From CAMQRS01 sp964370065 (GTDB taxonomy: Bacteria; Bacillota_I; Bacilli_A; Erysipelotrichales; Erysipelotrichaceae): a stretch of 64,000 bases of DNA. Below the pieces are notes generated by a model, which was not told where the DNA came from, did no database searches, and worked only from the letters and a program-made list of their open reading frames with translations. Below, in pieces: positions 1-7,646 of the stretch. The first letter of the stretch is position 1. Each line of letters opens with the position of its first letter. The position numbers and the translations under genes are program-made. The stretch is taken from assembly GCA_964370065.1 (NCBI GenBank), contig CAYJGK010000001.1:50629-114628 (forward strand), written 5' to 3'.

Positions 1-50
1 GTGGTACCGCGTATTGACGTCCTTATGTGTAAGCATAGAGGCGTTTTTTT
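1..50 (+). promoter_or_regulatory. 3' end of a T-box riboswitch: antiterminator core and terminator
   Basis: Bases 1-11 match the conserved T-box core (GTGGTACCGCG). Bases 17-27 pair with 34-44 (one mismatch, two G-U pairs), followed by a T tract at 44-50, forming the leader terminator. T-box RNAs bind uncharged tRNA: the UGGN bulge pairs with the tRNA acceptor end and blocks the terminator. Here N is U, which suits a tRNA with discriminator base A. The specifier loop that names the amino acid lies upstream of the window. It should control the transporter operon starting at 71. Confidence 0.85.
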
Positions 51-70
51 ATTTAATTAAAGGAGAACAT

Positions 71-724
71 ATGAGAACAATAGATTTAGGAAGGATGCTT
101 GAATGGTGGCAATTCATTGTTGAAGGATTAGCCATTACGATTCAACTTTCGTTAGTGACAGCAATATTAGGAATTATAGTAGGATTAATTTGTGCGTTAC
201 TAACAAAGAAAAAGTTTGTAGGTAGTATTGTACGTATATACATTGATATATTTAGAGGAACACCCGTATTCTTCCAATTATATTTTATTCATTATGGATT
301 ATCATTCATCTTTGGCTACCAACCGAATGTATGGGTGAGTGCCATCCAAGTTTTCACATTAAACTCGGGGGCCTACTTATGTGAAATCATGCGTGCTGGG
401 TTAGAAGGGATTGATAAAGGGCAAATTGAAGCAGCGAAGGCATTAGGTGTTTCAAAGAAAGATATCTTAAAAGATATTTTAATCCCACAGGCTGTACGTA
501 ATGTATTACCTGCATTAATTAATGAATTTATTACACTAACAAAAGAAACGTCGGTTGTAAGTGTAATTGGTATTAATGATATGATGAAACGTTATACATT
601 TGTAATGGCAAAAACATTTTCACCTATAGAACCATTAATTGTAATCGGGATTGCTTATTACTTATTAAATAAAGTATTGAGTTATGGTGGAAAATATCTT
701 GAAAGGAAGTTAAAATATGATTAA
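71..724 (+). CDS. Amino-acid ABC transporter, permease subunit
   Basis: Membrane component of a polar-amino-acid importer (HisM/GlnP type), 217 aa. Several hydrophobic segments are visible. The cytoplasmic EAA loop, which docks the ATPase, is seen as EAAKALGVSKKDILKDILIPQ. The start is the ATG at 71, preceded by AGGAG at 61-65; an in-frame upstream ATG at 14 lies inside the T-box terminator and is not credible. The stop overlaps the next gene by 8 nt. It is first in an operon with an ATPase and a binding protein and is probably induced by amino-acid starvation through the T-box. The substrate cannot be read from this protein. Confidence 0.93.
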   Translation: MRTIDLGRMLEWWQFIVEGLAITIQLSLVTAILGIIVGLICALLTKKKFVGSIVRIYIDIFRGTPVFFQLYFIHYGLSFIFGYQPNVWVSAIQVFTLNSGAYLCEIMRAGLEGIDKGQIEAAKALGVSKKDILKDILIPQAVRNVLPALINEFITLTKETSVVSVIGINDMMKRYTFVMAKTFSPIEPLIVIGIAYYLLNKVLSYGGKYLERKLKYD

Positions 725-1442
725 AGTTGAAAATTTATATAAAGAATATAGCGAAACAATTAAAGTCTTAAAAGATGTTAACTTTACTTTTGAAGATGGG
801 AAAACATATGCTATTATCGGCAGTAGTGGTGGTGGAAAATCTACCTTAATTCGTTGTTTAAACTGCTTGGAAACACCAACATCAGGAAGTGTATTCTTAG
901 ATGGTGTGAAGGTTAATGACCCGAAAACAGATTTAAATAAAGTGAGAGAGAAAATGGGGATGGTATTTCAAAACTTTAACTTATTCGCTCATATGGATGT
1001 GATGAAAAACATTACTTATGCATTAATTAAAGTTAAAAAATTAAGTAAAATGGAAGCTGAAGAAAAAGCAACTAGTTTATTAGAACAAGTGGGAATGGGG
1101 CACCGTGCAAAGTCTTATCCTCACCAATTATCTGGTGGAGAAAAACAACGTGTTGCTATAGCTAGAGCATTAGCGATGGAGCCAAAAGTATTACTATGTG
1201 ATGAGCCAACTAGTGCACTCGATCCAGAAATGACTACAGAAGTATTAAAAGTCTTGAAAAACCTGAGTCATACTGGATTAACAATGATTGTTGTTACACA
1301 TGAAATGAATTTTGCGAAAGAAGTAGCCGATTATATTATTTATATGGATGGTGGAGAAATTACAGAATGTTCCACACCGGAAGAGTTCTTTACAAGTGCG
1401 AAAACACAAAGAGCACAACAGTTTATTTCTAACATGTTATAG
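717..1442 (+). CDS. Amino-acid ABC transporter, ATP-binding subunit
   Basis: ATPase that powers the importer, 241 aa, the usual length for the GlnQ/HisP family. Seen in order: Walker A (GSSGGGKST, near residue 37), Q-loop (MVFQNFNLF), ABC signature (LSGGEKQR, near 140), Walker B (VLLCDEPTSALDP) and switch histidine (VTHEM). The start overlaps the permease gene by 8 nt, consistent with translational coupling. The substrate is set by the permease and binding protein. Assignment of the family is secure. Confidence 0.95.
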   Translation: MIKVENLYKEYSETIKVLKDVNFTFEDGKTYAIIGSSGGGKSTLIRCLNCLETPTSGSVFLDGVKVNDPKTDLNKVREKMGMVFQNFNLFAHMDVMKNITYALIKVKKLSKMEAEEKATSLLEQVGMGHRAKSYPHQLSGGEKQRVAIARALAMEPKVLLCDEPTSALDPEMTTEVLKVLKNLSHTGLTMIVVTHEMNFAKEVADYIIYMDGGEITECSTPEEFFTSAKTQRAQQFISNML

Positions 1443-1456
1443 GAGGGAAAAGAAAC

Positions 1457-2233
1457 ATGAAAAAATTATTAAAATTAGGATTAGTATTCGCATTATTAGC
1501 GGCTGTGACAACAGGGTGTTCACAAGAAGTGGAAAAAAGTGATAAGAAAGTATTAACAGTAGCAACTGCCGCACCATATGCACCATATGAGACAATGAAT
1601 ATAGATGGAGAATTAGAAGGATTCGATATCGATTTAGGAAATGCAATTGCAGAAAAATTAGGGTATGAATTGGAATGGAAAAACTTAGACTTTGATGCTG
1701 CTCTATTTGAGGTACAAGGTGGAAGTGTGGATATGATGATGGCAGGTCTATCACCTAGTGAAGAGCGTAGAGAAGTAATGGATTTCTCTGACATTTACTA
1801 TTCTGAAGATAGTGCAAATGTAGTGGTTACTTTAAAAGAAACGGATTATGAAGATATTGATGATTTAAAAGGTCTAGTAGTAGGGGTACAAGATGGTACA
1901 ATTCAACAAGCTACAGTTGAGGGAATTGCGGATGAATACGATTTAACAATGGAAACTAGAAAGCAATACATTGATATTGTATTAGATATTTTAAATGGAA
2001 ACATAGACTTCTTAGTATGTGAGGAAGCGAATGCAGCAGAATTCTTAGCAGAATATGATGAGTTAAAAGCATTTGACTTAGGAGTAGGTAGTGCGTTAGA
2101 AGGGAATGCAATTGGATTTAAAAAAGATAGTAAATTAGTCGATGAATTCAATGTAGCAATCAATGAATTAATTGAAGATGGAACAGTCGCGGAATTAGCA
2201 GACAAATGGTTCAAAGAGTTAGAGACAGAATAA
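1457..2233 (+). CDS. Amino-acid ABC transporter, substrate-binding lipoprotein
   Basis: Family 3 extracellular solute-binding protein of 258 aa. A lipoprotein signal peptide ends at a TTGC lipobox, with Cys21 as the lipidation site, so the protein is anchored outside the membrane. The family-typical segment APYAPYETMN followed by GFDIDLGNAIAEKLG is present. A strong ribosome site (AGGAGGG) lies 8 nt upstream. It is the last gene of the T-box-controlled operon and is followed by an intrinsic terminator. The ligand is likely a polar amino acid, but which one is not visible. Confidence 0.93.
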   Translation: MKKLLKLGLVFALLAAVTTGCSQEVEKSDKKVLTVATAAPYAPYETMNIDGELEGFDIDLGNAIAEKLGYELEWKNLDFDAALFEVQGGSVDMMMAGLSPSEERREVMDFSDIYYSEDSANVVVTLKETDYEDIDDLKGLVVGVQDGTIQQATVEGIADEYDLTMETRKQYIDIVLDILNGNIDFLVCEEANAAEFLAEYDELKAFDLGVGSALEGNAIGFKKDSKLVDEFNVAINELIEDGTVAELADKWFKELETE

Positions 2234-2242
2234 AGCGAAATG

Positions 2243-2272
2243 AAAAGATTTACATCAGTAAATCTTTTTTTT
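2243..2272 (+). terminator. Intrinsic terminator of the ABC transporter operon
   Basis: Perfect 11-bp stem (2243-2253 with 2258-2268), loop ATCA, and a run of T's. Confidence 0.85.
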
Positions 2273-2296
2273 CATATTTAGTTTTGTGCTATTTTT

Positions 2297-2305
2297 TGGT
2301 ATAAT
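2297..2305 (+). promoter_or_regulatory. Extended -10 promoter for rsmG-parB-parA-parB
   Basis: TGGTATAAT at 2297-2305 is a consensus extended -10 just after a terminator. No strong -35 is visible. It places the transcript start near 2312, which argues for the later rsmG start at 2330. Confidence 0.6.
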
Positions 2306-2329
2306 AAGAAAACAGTGAGGATGAGAATA

Positions 2330-3040
2330 GTGAAACAATACGAACAACAATTTATAAATGAGTTAGAACAATATAATATCCAGTTGAGTGATACACAATT
2401 AAAACAGTTTGCACAATATGCAAACCTTTTAATTGAATGGAATCAAAAAATGAATTTAACGGCTATTGTGGAAATGGAAGAAATATATGCTAAACATTTC
2501 TTAGACTGTGTTCGACCTTCTTTTAATGTGGATATTTCAGGGCACTTGTGCGATGTAGGAGCAGGAGCTGGATTTCCTAGTATTCCCTTAAAGATTGTCT
2601 ATCCTCAACTTGAGGTAACAATTTGTGAACCGCTTACTAAGCGTTGTACATTTTTAAATGCTTTAGTACAAGAATTAAGATTAGAAGGTGTACATATTGC
2701 AAATGAGCGTGCAGAGGACTTTACTAAGAAAAAAAGAGAGTCTTTTGATGTGGTTAGTGCAAGAGCAGTCGCTAATTTAGTCATGTTATCAGAATTGTGC
2801 ATTCCATTAGTTAAAAAGGGCGGTATTTTTTTAGCGATGAAGGGAAGTAGTGCACGCGATGAATTAGTCCAAGCACAATTTGCGATTCAACTATTAGGTT
2901 GTTCTTTACAACAAGAGGATGAATATAATATTGATGGAGCAACACGTATTAACTTTGTATTTAATAAAGTAAAACAAACACCAATGCGTTTTCCAAGAAT
3001 GTTTGCGAAAATAAAAAAAGAACCATTAGTAAGGAAATAA
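2330..3040 (+). CDS. rsmG: 16S rRNA (guanine-N7)-methyltransferase RsmG
   Basis: Methylates N7 of G527 (E. coli numbering) in 16S rRNA using SAM; 236 aa. The SAM-binding glycine loop is visible as CDVGAGAGFPSIPLK (near residue 70), with NLLIEWNQKMNLTAI upstream, typical of the family. I chose GTG at 2330 because GAGG at 2317-2320 is correctly spaced for it; GTG 2315 and ATG 2321 sit too close to the predicted transcript start. Its place before parB/parA/parB matches the origin-proximal order of Bacillus. Confidence 0.9.
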   Translation: MKQYEQQFINELEQYNIQLSDTQLKQFAQYANLLIEWNQKMNLTAIVEMEEIYAKHFLDCVRPSFNVDISGHLCDVGAGAGFPSIPLKIVYPQLEVTICEPLTKRCTFLNALVQELRLEGVHIANERAEDFTKKKRESFDVVSARAVANLVMLSELCIPLVKKGGIFLAMKGSSARDELVQAQFAIQLLGCSLQQEDEYNIDGATRINFVFNKVKQTPMRFPRMFAKIKKEPLVRK

Positions 3041-3044
3041 GAAT

Positions 3045-3800
3045 ATGAAACAATTAAAATTAATAAGTATCGAAGACGTAATTGCCAATCCATACCAACC
3101 ACGTTTTCATTTTGATGAAATGGGAATTGAAGAGTTAGCTAATTCTATTCAAAAAAATGGATTAATTCAACCGATTAGTGTTAGAGAAAAGAATGGAAAA
3201 TATGAGATTGTGGTAGGGGAACGTCGTTTTCGAGCACTATCAAAATTAGGGTATGAAAACATTGAAGTGTATGTGATTGATGATGATGAAACAAGTACAA
3301 TGAATAAAGCATTAATTGAAAATATTCAACGTGTCGATTTGAGCGCATTAGAAGAAGCAAAAGCATACGTCAAAATTATGCAATATCAACGCATTACACA
3401 AAGCGAACTAGCCAAACAAATGGGTAAGTCACAATCTTCGGTGGCGAATAAAATTCGTTTATTAAATTTAAATGAAACTGTGCAAGAGGCTGTTGAAAAG
3501 AAGCAAATTAGTGAACGCCATGCACGAGCTATGTTATCGTTACAGCCAGAAGAACAAACAAAGATGTTGAATACAGTGTTGAAAAATAAATTAAATGTTG
3601 AACAAACGGAAAATAAAATTAAAAAGAAAATGAATGTAGTTCCTAAAAGGATGGTAAAAGGCTATACAAAAAATATAAAAATCGCGATTAATACGTTAAA
3701 ACAAGCAATGGGAATGCTTGCTAAATCTGGTGTAGAAGCTAGTTTAGAAGAAAAGGAATTTAATGATTACGTAAGTATCGAGATTAAAATCAAGAAATAG
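3045..3800 (+). CDS. ParB/Noc family DNA-binding protein (first paralogue)
   Basis: A 251-aa ParB-family protein at the position Noc holds in Bacillus (rsmG-noc-parA-parB). Seen: the N-terminal NPYQPR segment, the CTPase/clamp motif GERRFRA (near residue 61), ENIQR, and a helix-turn-helix around residues 120-150. Noc blocks septation over the nucleoid. The membrane-binding amphipathic helix that precedes this core in Bacillus Noc is absent: the protein starts about 15 residues before NPYQPR. It could be a Noc without membrane tethering or simply a second ParB. The start lies 4 nt after rsmG. Confidence 0.85.
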   Translation: MKQLKLISIEDVIANPYQPRFHFDEMGIEELANSIQKNGLIQPISVREKNGKYEIVVGERRFRALSKLGYENIEVYVIDDDETSTMNKALIENIQRVDLSALEEAKAYVKIMQYQRITQSELAKQMGKSQSSVANKIRLLNLNETVQEAVEKKQISERHARAMLSLQPEEQTKMLNTVLKNKLNVEQTENKIKKKMNVVPKRMVKGYTKNIKIAINTLKQAMGMLAKSGVEASLEEKEFNDYVSIEIKIKK

Positions 3801-3810
3801 AGGTAAAAAT

Positions 3811-4581
3811 ATGGGTAAGATTATCGCCGTATGTAATCAAAAAGGTGGAGTAGGTAAAACAACAACAAGCATTAACTTGGCTGCTGGTTTAGCCTACTTA
3901 AAACAAAAAGTATTATTAGTAGACTTTGATCCACAGGGAAACTCATCGCAAGGAGTCGGCGCAACAAAAAAAGGGAATGAATTAAGTGTATATAATTTAG
4001 TGATGGAAGACTACGATGTAGAGGATGTAGTAAAGCATATCAGTTCGCCACCATTAGATATCATACCTGCTAATATCTCTTTATCTGGGGCAGACTTGCA
4101 GATGATTAAATATGAAGGTGGAAAGGAAGAGTTATTAAAAAACAAATTAGATAAAGTACGCGATCGATATGATTACATTATTATTGATTGTCCGCCTTCA
4201 TTGGGATTACTCAATACGAATGCATTAACAGCAGCAGATTCAGTTATCATTCCTGTACAATGTGAATATTATGCATTAGAAGGTGTGTTGCAGTTATTGT
4301 TAACAGTACGTTTGGTACAACAGCTATTCAATAAAAGTTTAGAAATTGAAGGTGTGGTATTGACTATGTTTGATGCTCGTACCAAATTGTCATTAGAGGT
4401 TCAACAAGAAGTAATGAAACATTTTAAAGGGAAAGTATATAAACACTATATACCAAGAAATATTAGATTGAGTGAAGCCCCTTCTAGAGGAATGTCTATC
4501 TTTGAATATGATGTTCGTTGTGAAGGTGCAAAAGCATATGCAGGCTTAGCAAGTGAAGTGTTGAAATACAATTCAAGATAG
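3811..4581 (+). CDS. parA: Chromosome partitioning ATPase ParA/Soj
   Basis: A 256-aa Walker-type ATPase that works with ParB-parS complexes in origin segregation. The deviant Walker A motif KGGVGKTT is at residues 11-18, and the family hallmarks DFDPQGNSS and IIIDCPPSLGLL follow. The C-terminal RNIRLSEAPSRG is also typical of Soj/ParA. It lies between two ParB-family genes, 10 nt after the first and 8 nt before the second, so one operon is likely. No truncation is evident. Confidence 0.95.
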   Translation: MGKIIAVCNQKGGVGKTTTSINLAAGLAYLKQKVLLVDFDPQGNSSQGVGATKKGNELSVYNLVMEDYDVEDVVKHISSPPLDIIPANISLSGADLQMIKYEGGKEELLKNKLDKVRDRYDYIIIDCPPSLGLLNTNALTAADSVIIPVQCEYYALEGVLQLLLTVRLVQQLFNKSLEIEGVVLTMFDARTKLSLEVQQEVMKHFKGKVYKHYIPRNIRLSEAPSRGMSIFEYDVRCEGAKAYAGLASEVLKYNSR

Positions 4582-4589
4582 GAGAACTT

Positions 4590-5477
4590 ATGTCAAAACG
4601 TTTAGGAAAAGGATTAGATGATTTAGAAGGATTAGCAGCTATTTTTGGAAGTGATGTGAATGATGTATTAGATGATATTCAAAAAGGACATACCAAAGTA
4701 GAAGGTGTTAGTGACACGACTAAATTATTAGTGAAAGAAATCAAAGCCAACCCTTATCAACCAAGAACTAATTTTGATGAGCAAGCCTTACAAGAATTAA
4801 AAGAATCCATTGCATTACATGGTGTGTTTACTCCTATCTTAGTGAAGAAAGCAATAAAAGGATATGAATTGATTGCTGGAGAAAGAAGATTGAGAGCTTC
4901 TAAATTAGCTGGGTTAACTGAAATCCCTGCAATGATTGTTGATTTTGACGACACACAAATGATGGAAATTGCATTGTTAGAAAATATTCAAAGAGAAAAT
5001 TTAAATGCGATTGAAGAAGCACAAGCATTATCTAATTTATTATCTAAATTATCTTATACACAAGAAGAATTAGCAAAACGAGTAGGAAAAAGTAGAGAAT
5101 ATGTGGCCAATATGCTACGCTTATTAAAATTACCTAAGATAATTCAAGAATATGTAGTGAATAAACAATTGAGTATGGGTCATGTGCGTGCCTTATTAGG
5201 ACTGTCTAGTGAAGAAACAATGATTTTAGTAGCCAAGAAAGCAATCCAAGAAAAGATGAGTGTACGAGCTGTAGAAGCTTACACGAAACAACTTAATGAA
5301 CCAGTTGTAAAGGTTGTGAAAGCTAAAGATCATACGTATGATGGGGTTATGAATTTAATGCAGAACAAACTTCAAACGCAAGTAAAAATAGAAAAGCAAA
5401 AAATAACAATTTCATTTAGTGATACAAATGACTTAAATCGTATCCTAGAAATAATGGATTGTTTAGAAGAGGAATAA
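4590..5477 (+). CDS. parB: Chromosome partitioning protein ParB/Spo0J
   Basis: A 295-aa ParB that loads on parS sites and spreads as a CTP-dependent clamp. Visible: N-terminal KRLGKGLDDL (the ParA-stimulating segment), NPYQPRTNF, GERRLRASKLAGL (CTP binding), LLENIQRENLN, a helix-turn-helix near residues 150-190, and a C-terminal dimerisation region. AGGAG precedes the ATG. It ends the rsmG operon. I did not find a clear 16-bp parS palindrome when reading the window by eye. Confidence 0.94.
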   Translation: MSKRLGKGLDDLEGLAAIFGSDVNDVLDDIQKGHTKVEGVSDTTKLLVKEIKANPYQPRTNFDEQALQELKESIALHGVFTPILVKKAIKGYELIAGERRLRASKLAGLTEIPAMIVDFDDTQMMEIALLENIQRENLNAIEEAQALSNLLSKLSYTQEELAKRVGKSREYVANMLRLLKLPKIIQEYVVNKQLSMGHVRALLGLSSEETMILVAKKAIQEKMSVRAVEAYTKQLNEPVVKVVKAKDHTYDGVMNLMQNKLQTQVKIEKQKITISFSDTNDLNRILEIMDCLEEE

Positions 5478-5506
5478 AAACACGGAAAATTATCCGTGTT
5501 TTCTTT
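5477..5506 (+). terminator. Bidirectional terminator between parB and the DUF5662 gene
   Basis: A 10-bp stem (5477-5486 with 5493-5502), A-rich before and T-rich after, serving the convergent genes on both strands. Confidence 0.75.
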
Positions 5507-6017
5507 TTACTTCCTTCGCATAGGAAATTGCATAGTCTAATCCATGCTCCTTTAGTTGTGTTAATAAATCTACAATTAGAGCATCCGTATCAGGGTGAAT
5601 TAAGATGTGTTTTCGACCATTCATATAGTAAATGTAAGCACTATCATCTCTATATTGCTCCTTTTGGTAAATCATAGATGCCGCTATGCGATCACAAAAC
5701 ATCTCAATGACATACCGCATTGGCATAGCGACGGGTTTGACCCCGTTAGGAGCATTATCTAACCAATATTCCCAATGATGTTTATTTCTACCTTTGTGAT
5801 GAAACCAACCCATGGAATATCCTGTTATTTCTTTTTCTCTCTCAATAGGAGAGCGATTTCCTTGGAAATATTTGACACCTGTTTTCATCTCAACAAAACT
5901 ATATTTAGAAAGGTCGTGCAGCAAACCTTGTTTGTATAAACCACAGCGAAAACAAAGTAAGGTAACCTTAATTTTATGTTGATTAATAGTATGTAAATGA
6001 CTGAAAAAGTGACGCAT
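5490..6017 (-). CDS. DUF5662 family protein
   Basis: A 175-aa protein of uncharacterised family DUF5662. It is rich in His, Trp and Tyr, with an HD-like segment GLLHDLSKYS and a later HHKGRNKHHWEYW. These are plausible metal ligands, but catalysis is not established. GAGGA lies about 9 nt before the ATG on the minus strand. It is a lone gene between the parB operon and purF. The family call rests on recalled similarity around the HDLSKYS and HHWEYW motifs. Confidence 0.65.
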   Translation of the reverse strand: MRHFFSHLHTINQHKIKVTLLCFRCGLYKQGLLHDLSKYSFVEMKTGVKYFQGNRSPIEREKEITGYSMGWFHHKGRNKHHWEYWLDNAPNGVKPVAMPMRYVIEMFCDRIAASMIYQKEQYRDDSAYIYYMNGRKHILIHPDTDALIVDLLTQLKEHGLDYAISYAKEVKRKHG

Positions 6018-6075
6018 AATAATTCCTCATTTCATAAAATAGATTATAACATACTAGAATTATTTAATAAAGTTA

Positions 6076-6084
6076 TGCTATAAT
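6076..6084 (+). promoter_or_regulatory. Extended -10 promoter for purF
   Basis: TGCTATAAT at 6076-6084 with a weak -35. It lies 29 nt before the purF start, leaving no room for a leader terminator. Confidence 0.5.
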
Positions 6085-6112
6085 GCACTCATTATTTAAT
6101 TGGGAGGGCTTT

Positions 6113-7516
6113 ATGGAAAGAGAGTTACATGAAGAATGTGGAGTATTTGGAGTATTTGGATCAGTTAATGCAGCAAGTATGTGTTACTATGGATTACATA
6201 GTTTACAACATAGAGGACAAGAAGCAGCAGGTATTTTAGTGAAAGACCAGCATGATTTTACCATTCATAAAGGAGAAGGGTTAGTGAGCGAAGTATTCAA
6301 TCAAGAACGTTTAACAATGATGAGTGGAGATGTGGCAATTGGACATGTCCGTTATTCAACAGCAGGTGGAGGTGGGATTGCAAATGTACAACCTTTATTA
6401 TTTCAAACGATGAATGGTTCATTAGGGATAGCTCATAATGGAAATATTGTGAATTCAAAAGCATTAAAAATAAAATTAGAAGAACAAGGAAGTATCTTTT
6501 CAAGCACATCGGATACTGAAATACTAGGACATTTAATTAAACGTGCGCAGGGAAATATGATTGATCGTATTTGCCATTCATTAAATGAATTAGATGGAGC
6601 ATTTGCCTTTCTGATTTTAATTGAAGAAGCGATTTATGTCGCGCGTGATAAATATGGGTTACGTCCTTTATCGATTGGGCAATTAGCAGATGGTGGTTAT
6701 GTCTTTGCATCAGAAACTTGTGCTTTAGATATTGTAGGTGCAAAGTTTGTCCGTGATGTAGAACCAGGAGAAGTGATTCGTTTAAAAGCTGGGCAATTAA
6801 AATCAAAGTTATATACATCAAAAGTATGCGATAACATATGTGCCATGGAATATATTTATTTTTCTAGGCCAGATTCTAACTTAGATGGAATTAATGTGCA
6901 TAAAACAAGAAAAATATCGGGAAAAATATTGTTTGAGGAAAGTCCCGTTCCTCATGCAGATTTAGTGATTGGAGTACCAGATTCATCTACTTCAGCAGCT
7001 ATAGGGTATGCAGAAGCATCAGGTGTGCCTTATGAAATGGGGTTGATAAAAAACAAATATGTAGGGCGTACATTTATTCAACCCACCCAAGAAATGAGAG
7101 AGCGTGGAGTTCGTATGAAGCTATCAGCAGTATCTTCTATTGTGAAAGGTAAGGTAGTCATCATGATTGATGATTCCATCGTGCGTGGAACAACATCCAA
7201 ACGTATTATTGGTTTACTAAAAGAGGCAGGAGCAAAAGAGGTACATGTACGAATTGCTTCACCCGCTATTAAATATCCATGTTTTTATGGTGTGGATACT
7301 TCAAGTCAAGAAGAGCTGATTTCTAATAAAATGAATTTAGAAGAACTAACTTCTTTTATTGAAGCAGATTCGCTTGCGTTTATTAGTGAATCGGGAATTG
7401 ACCAAGCGATTCATTATAATAAAGAAAAACATAAATGTAGTTTATGCTTAGCTTGTTTCAATGGGAAATATGTAACAGACCTATATGATAACAAAAAGGA
7501 AGTTGTCGTGAAATAA
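6113..7516 (+). CDS. purF: Amidophosphoribosyltransferase PurF
   Basis: First committed step of purine synthesis: PRPP plus glutamine gives phosphoribosylamine; 467 aa. ATG 6113 follows GGGAGGG, giving an 8-residue propeptide before Cys9 (ECGVFG), which becomes the N-terminal nucleophile after cleavage as in Bacillus PurF. The PRPP-binding motif VVIMIDDSIVRGTTSKR lies in the C-terminal domain. Cysteines in CSLCLACF fit the 4Fe-4S cluster of the Bacillus-type enzyme. The gene stands alone, away from other pur genes, and opens a run of glutamine-using genes. Confidence 0.96.
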   Translation: MERELHEECGVFGVFGSVNAASMCYYGLHSLQHRGQEAAGILVKDQHDFTIHKGEGLVSEVFNQERLTMMSGDVAIGHVRYSTAGGGGIANVQPLLFQTMNGSLGIAHNGNIVNSKALKIKLEEQGSIFSSTSDTEILGHLIKRAQGNMIDRICHSLNELDGAFAFLILIEEAIYVARDKYGLRPLSIGQLADGGYVFASETCALDIVGAKFVRDVEPGEVIRLKAGQLKSKLYTSKVCDNICAMEYIYFSRPDSNLDGINVHKTRKISGKILFEESPVPHADLVIGVPDSSTSAAIGYAEASGVPYEMGLIKNKYVGRTFIQPTQEMRERGVRMKLSAVSSIVKGKVVIMIDDSIVRGTTSKRIIGLLKEAGAKEVHVRIASPAIKYPCFYGVDTSSQEELISNKMNLEELTSFIEADSLAFISESGIDQAIHYNKEKHKCSLCLACFNGKYVTDLYDNKKEVVVK

Positions 7517-7543
7517 TTTTCATGAAACAAAATGAAAAAATGC

Positions 7544-7572
7544 TTGACAAAAGCAAAATAAAAATTTATATT
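7544..7572 (+). promoter_or_regulatory. Promoter of asnB
   Basis: Consensus -35 TTGACA (7544-7549), 17-bp spacer, -10 TATATT (7567-7572). Transcription would start near 7579, just before the leader hairpins. Confidence 0.8.
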
Positions 7573-7583
7573 AAATACAACAG

Positions 7584-7601
7584 TTTGGCAAAGGAGCTAA
7601 A
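7584..7601 (+). promoter_or_regulatory. Putative ANTAR-type antiterminator hairpin in the asnB leader
   Basis: UUUGGC[AAAGGA]GCUAAA: six base pairs (one G-U) closing a hexaloop with A at 1 and G at 4. It shares 7587-7595 with the terminator 5' arm, so the two folds exclude each other. The A1/G4 hexaloop is the known recognition feature of ANTAR RNA-binding domains; the link to the ANTAR gene at 10611 is inferred. Confidence 0.65.
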
Positions 7602-7630
7602 CGCTTAGGCGTTTTCCTTTGCCTTTTTAT
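7587..7630 (+). terminator. Leader terminator (attenuator) of asnB
   Basis: GGCAAAGGA (7587-7595) pairs with 7615-7623 and AAACGC (7599-7604) with 7609-7614, loop UUAG, followed by TTTTTATTT. It sits between promoter and gene, so it must be bypassed for asnB expression. Confidence 0.8.
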
Positions 7631-7646
7631 TTAGGAGGAATGTGAA

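Noticed and set aside
2315..5506. A parS or Noc-binding palindrome near parAB
   Set aside because: Reading by eye I found no clear 16-bp parS or ATTTCCCGGGAAAT-type site; a pattern search is needed.
7581..7588. Alternative hexaloop CA[ACAGUU]UG in the asnB leader
   Set aside because: Only two closing pairs and it overlaps the much stronger six-pair hairpin 7584-7601.
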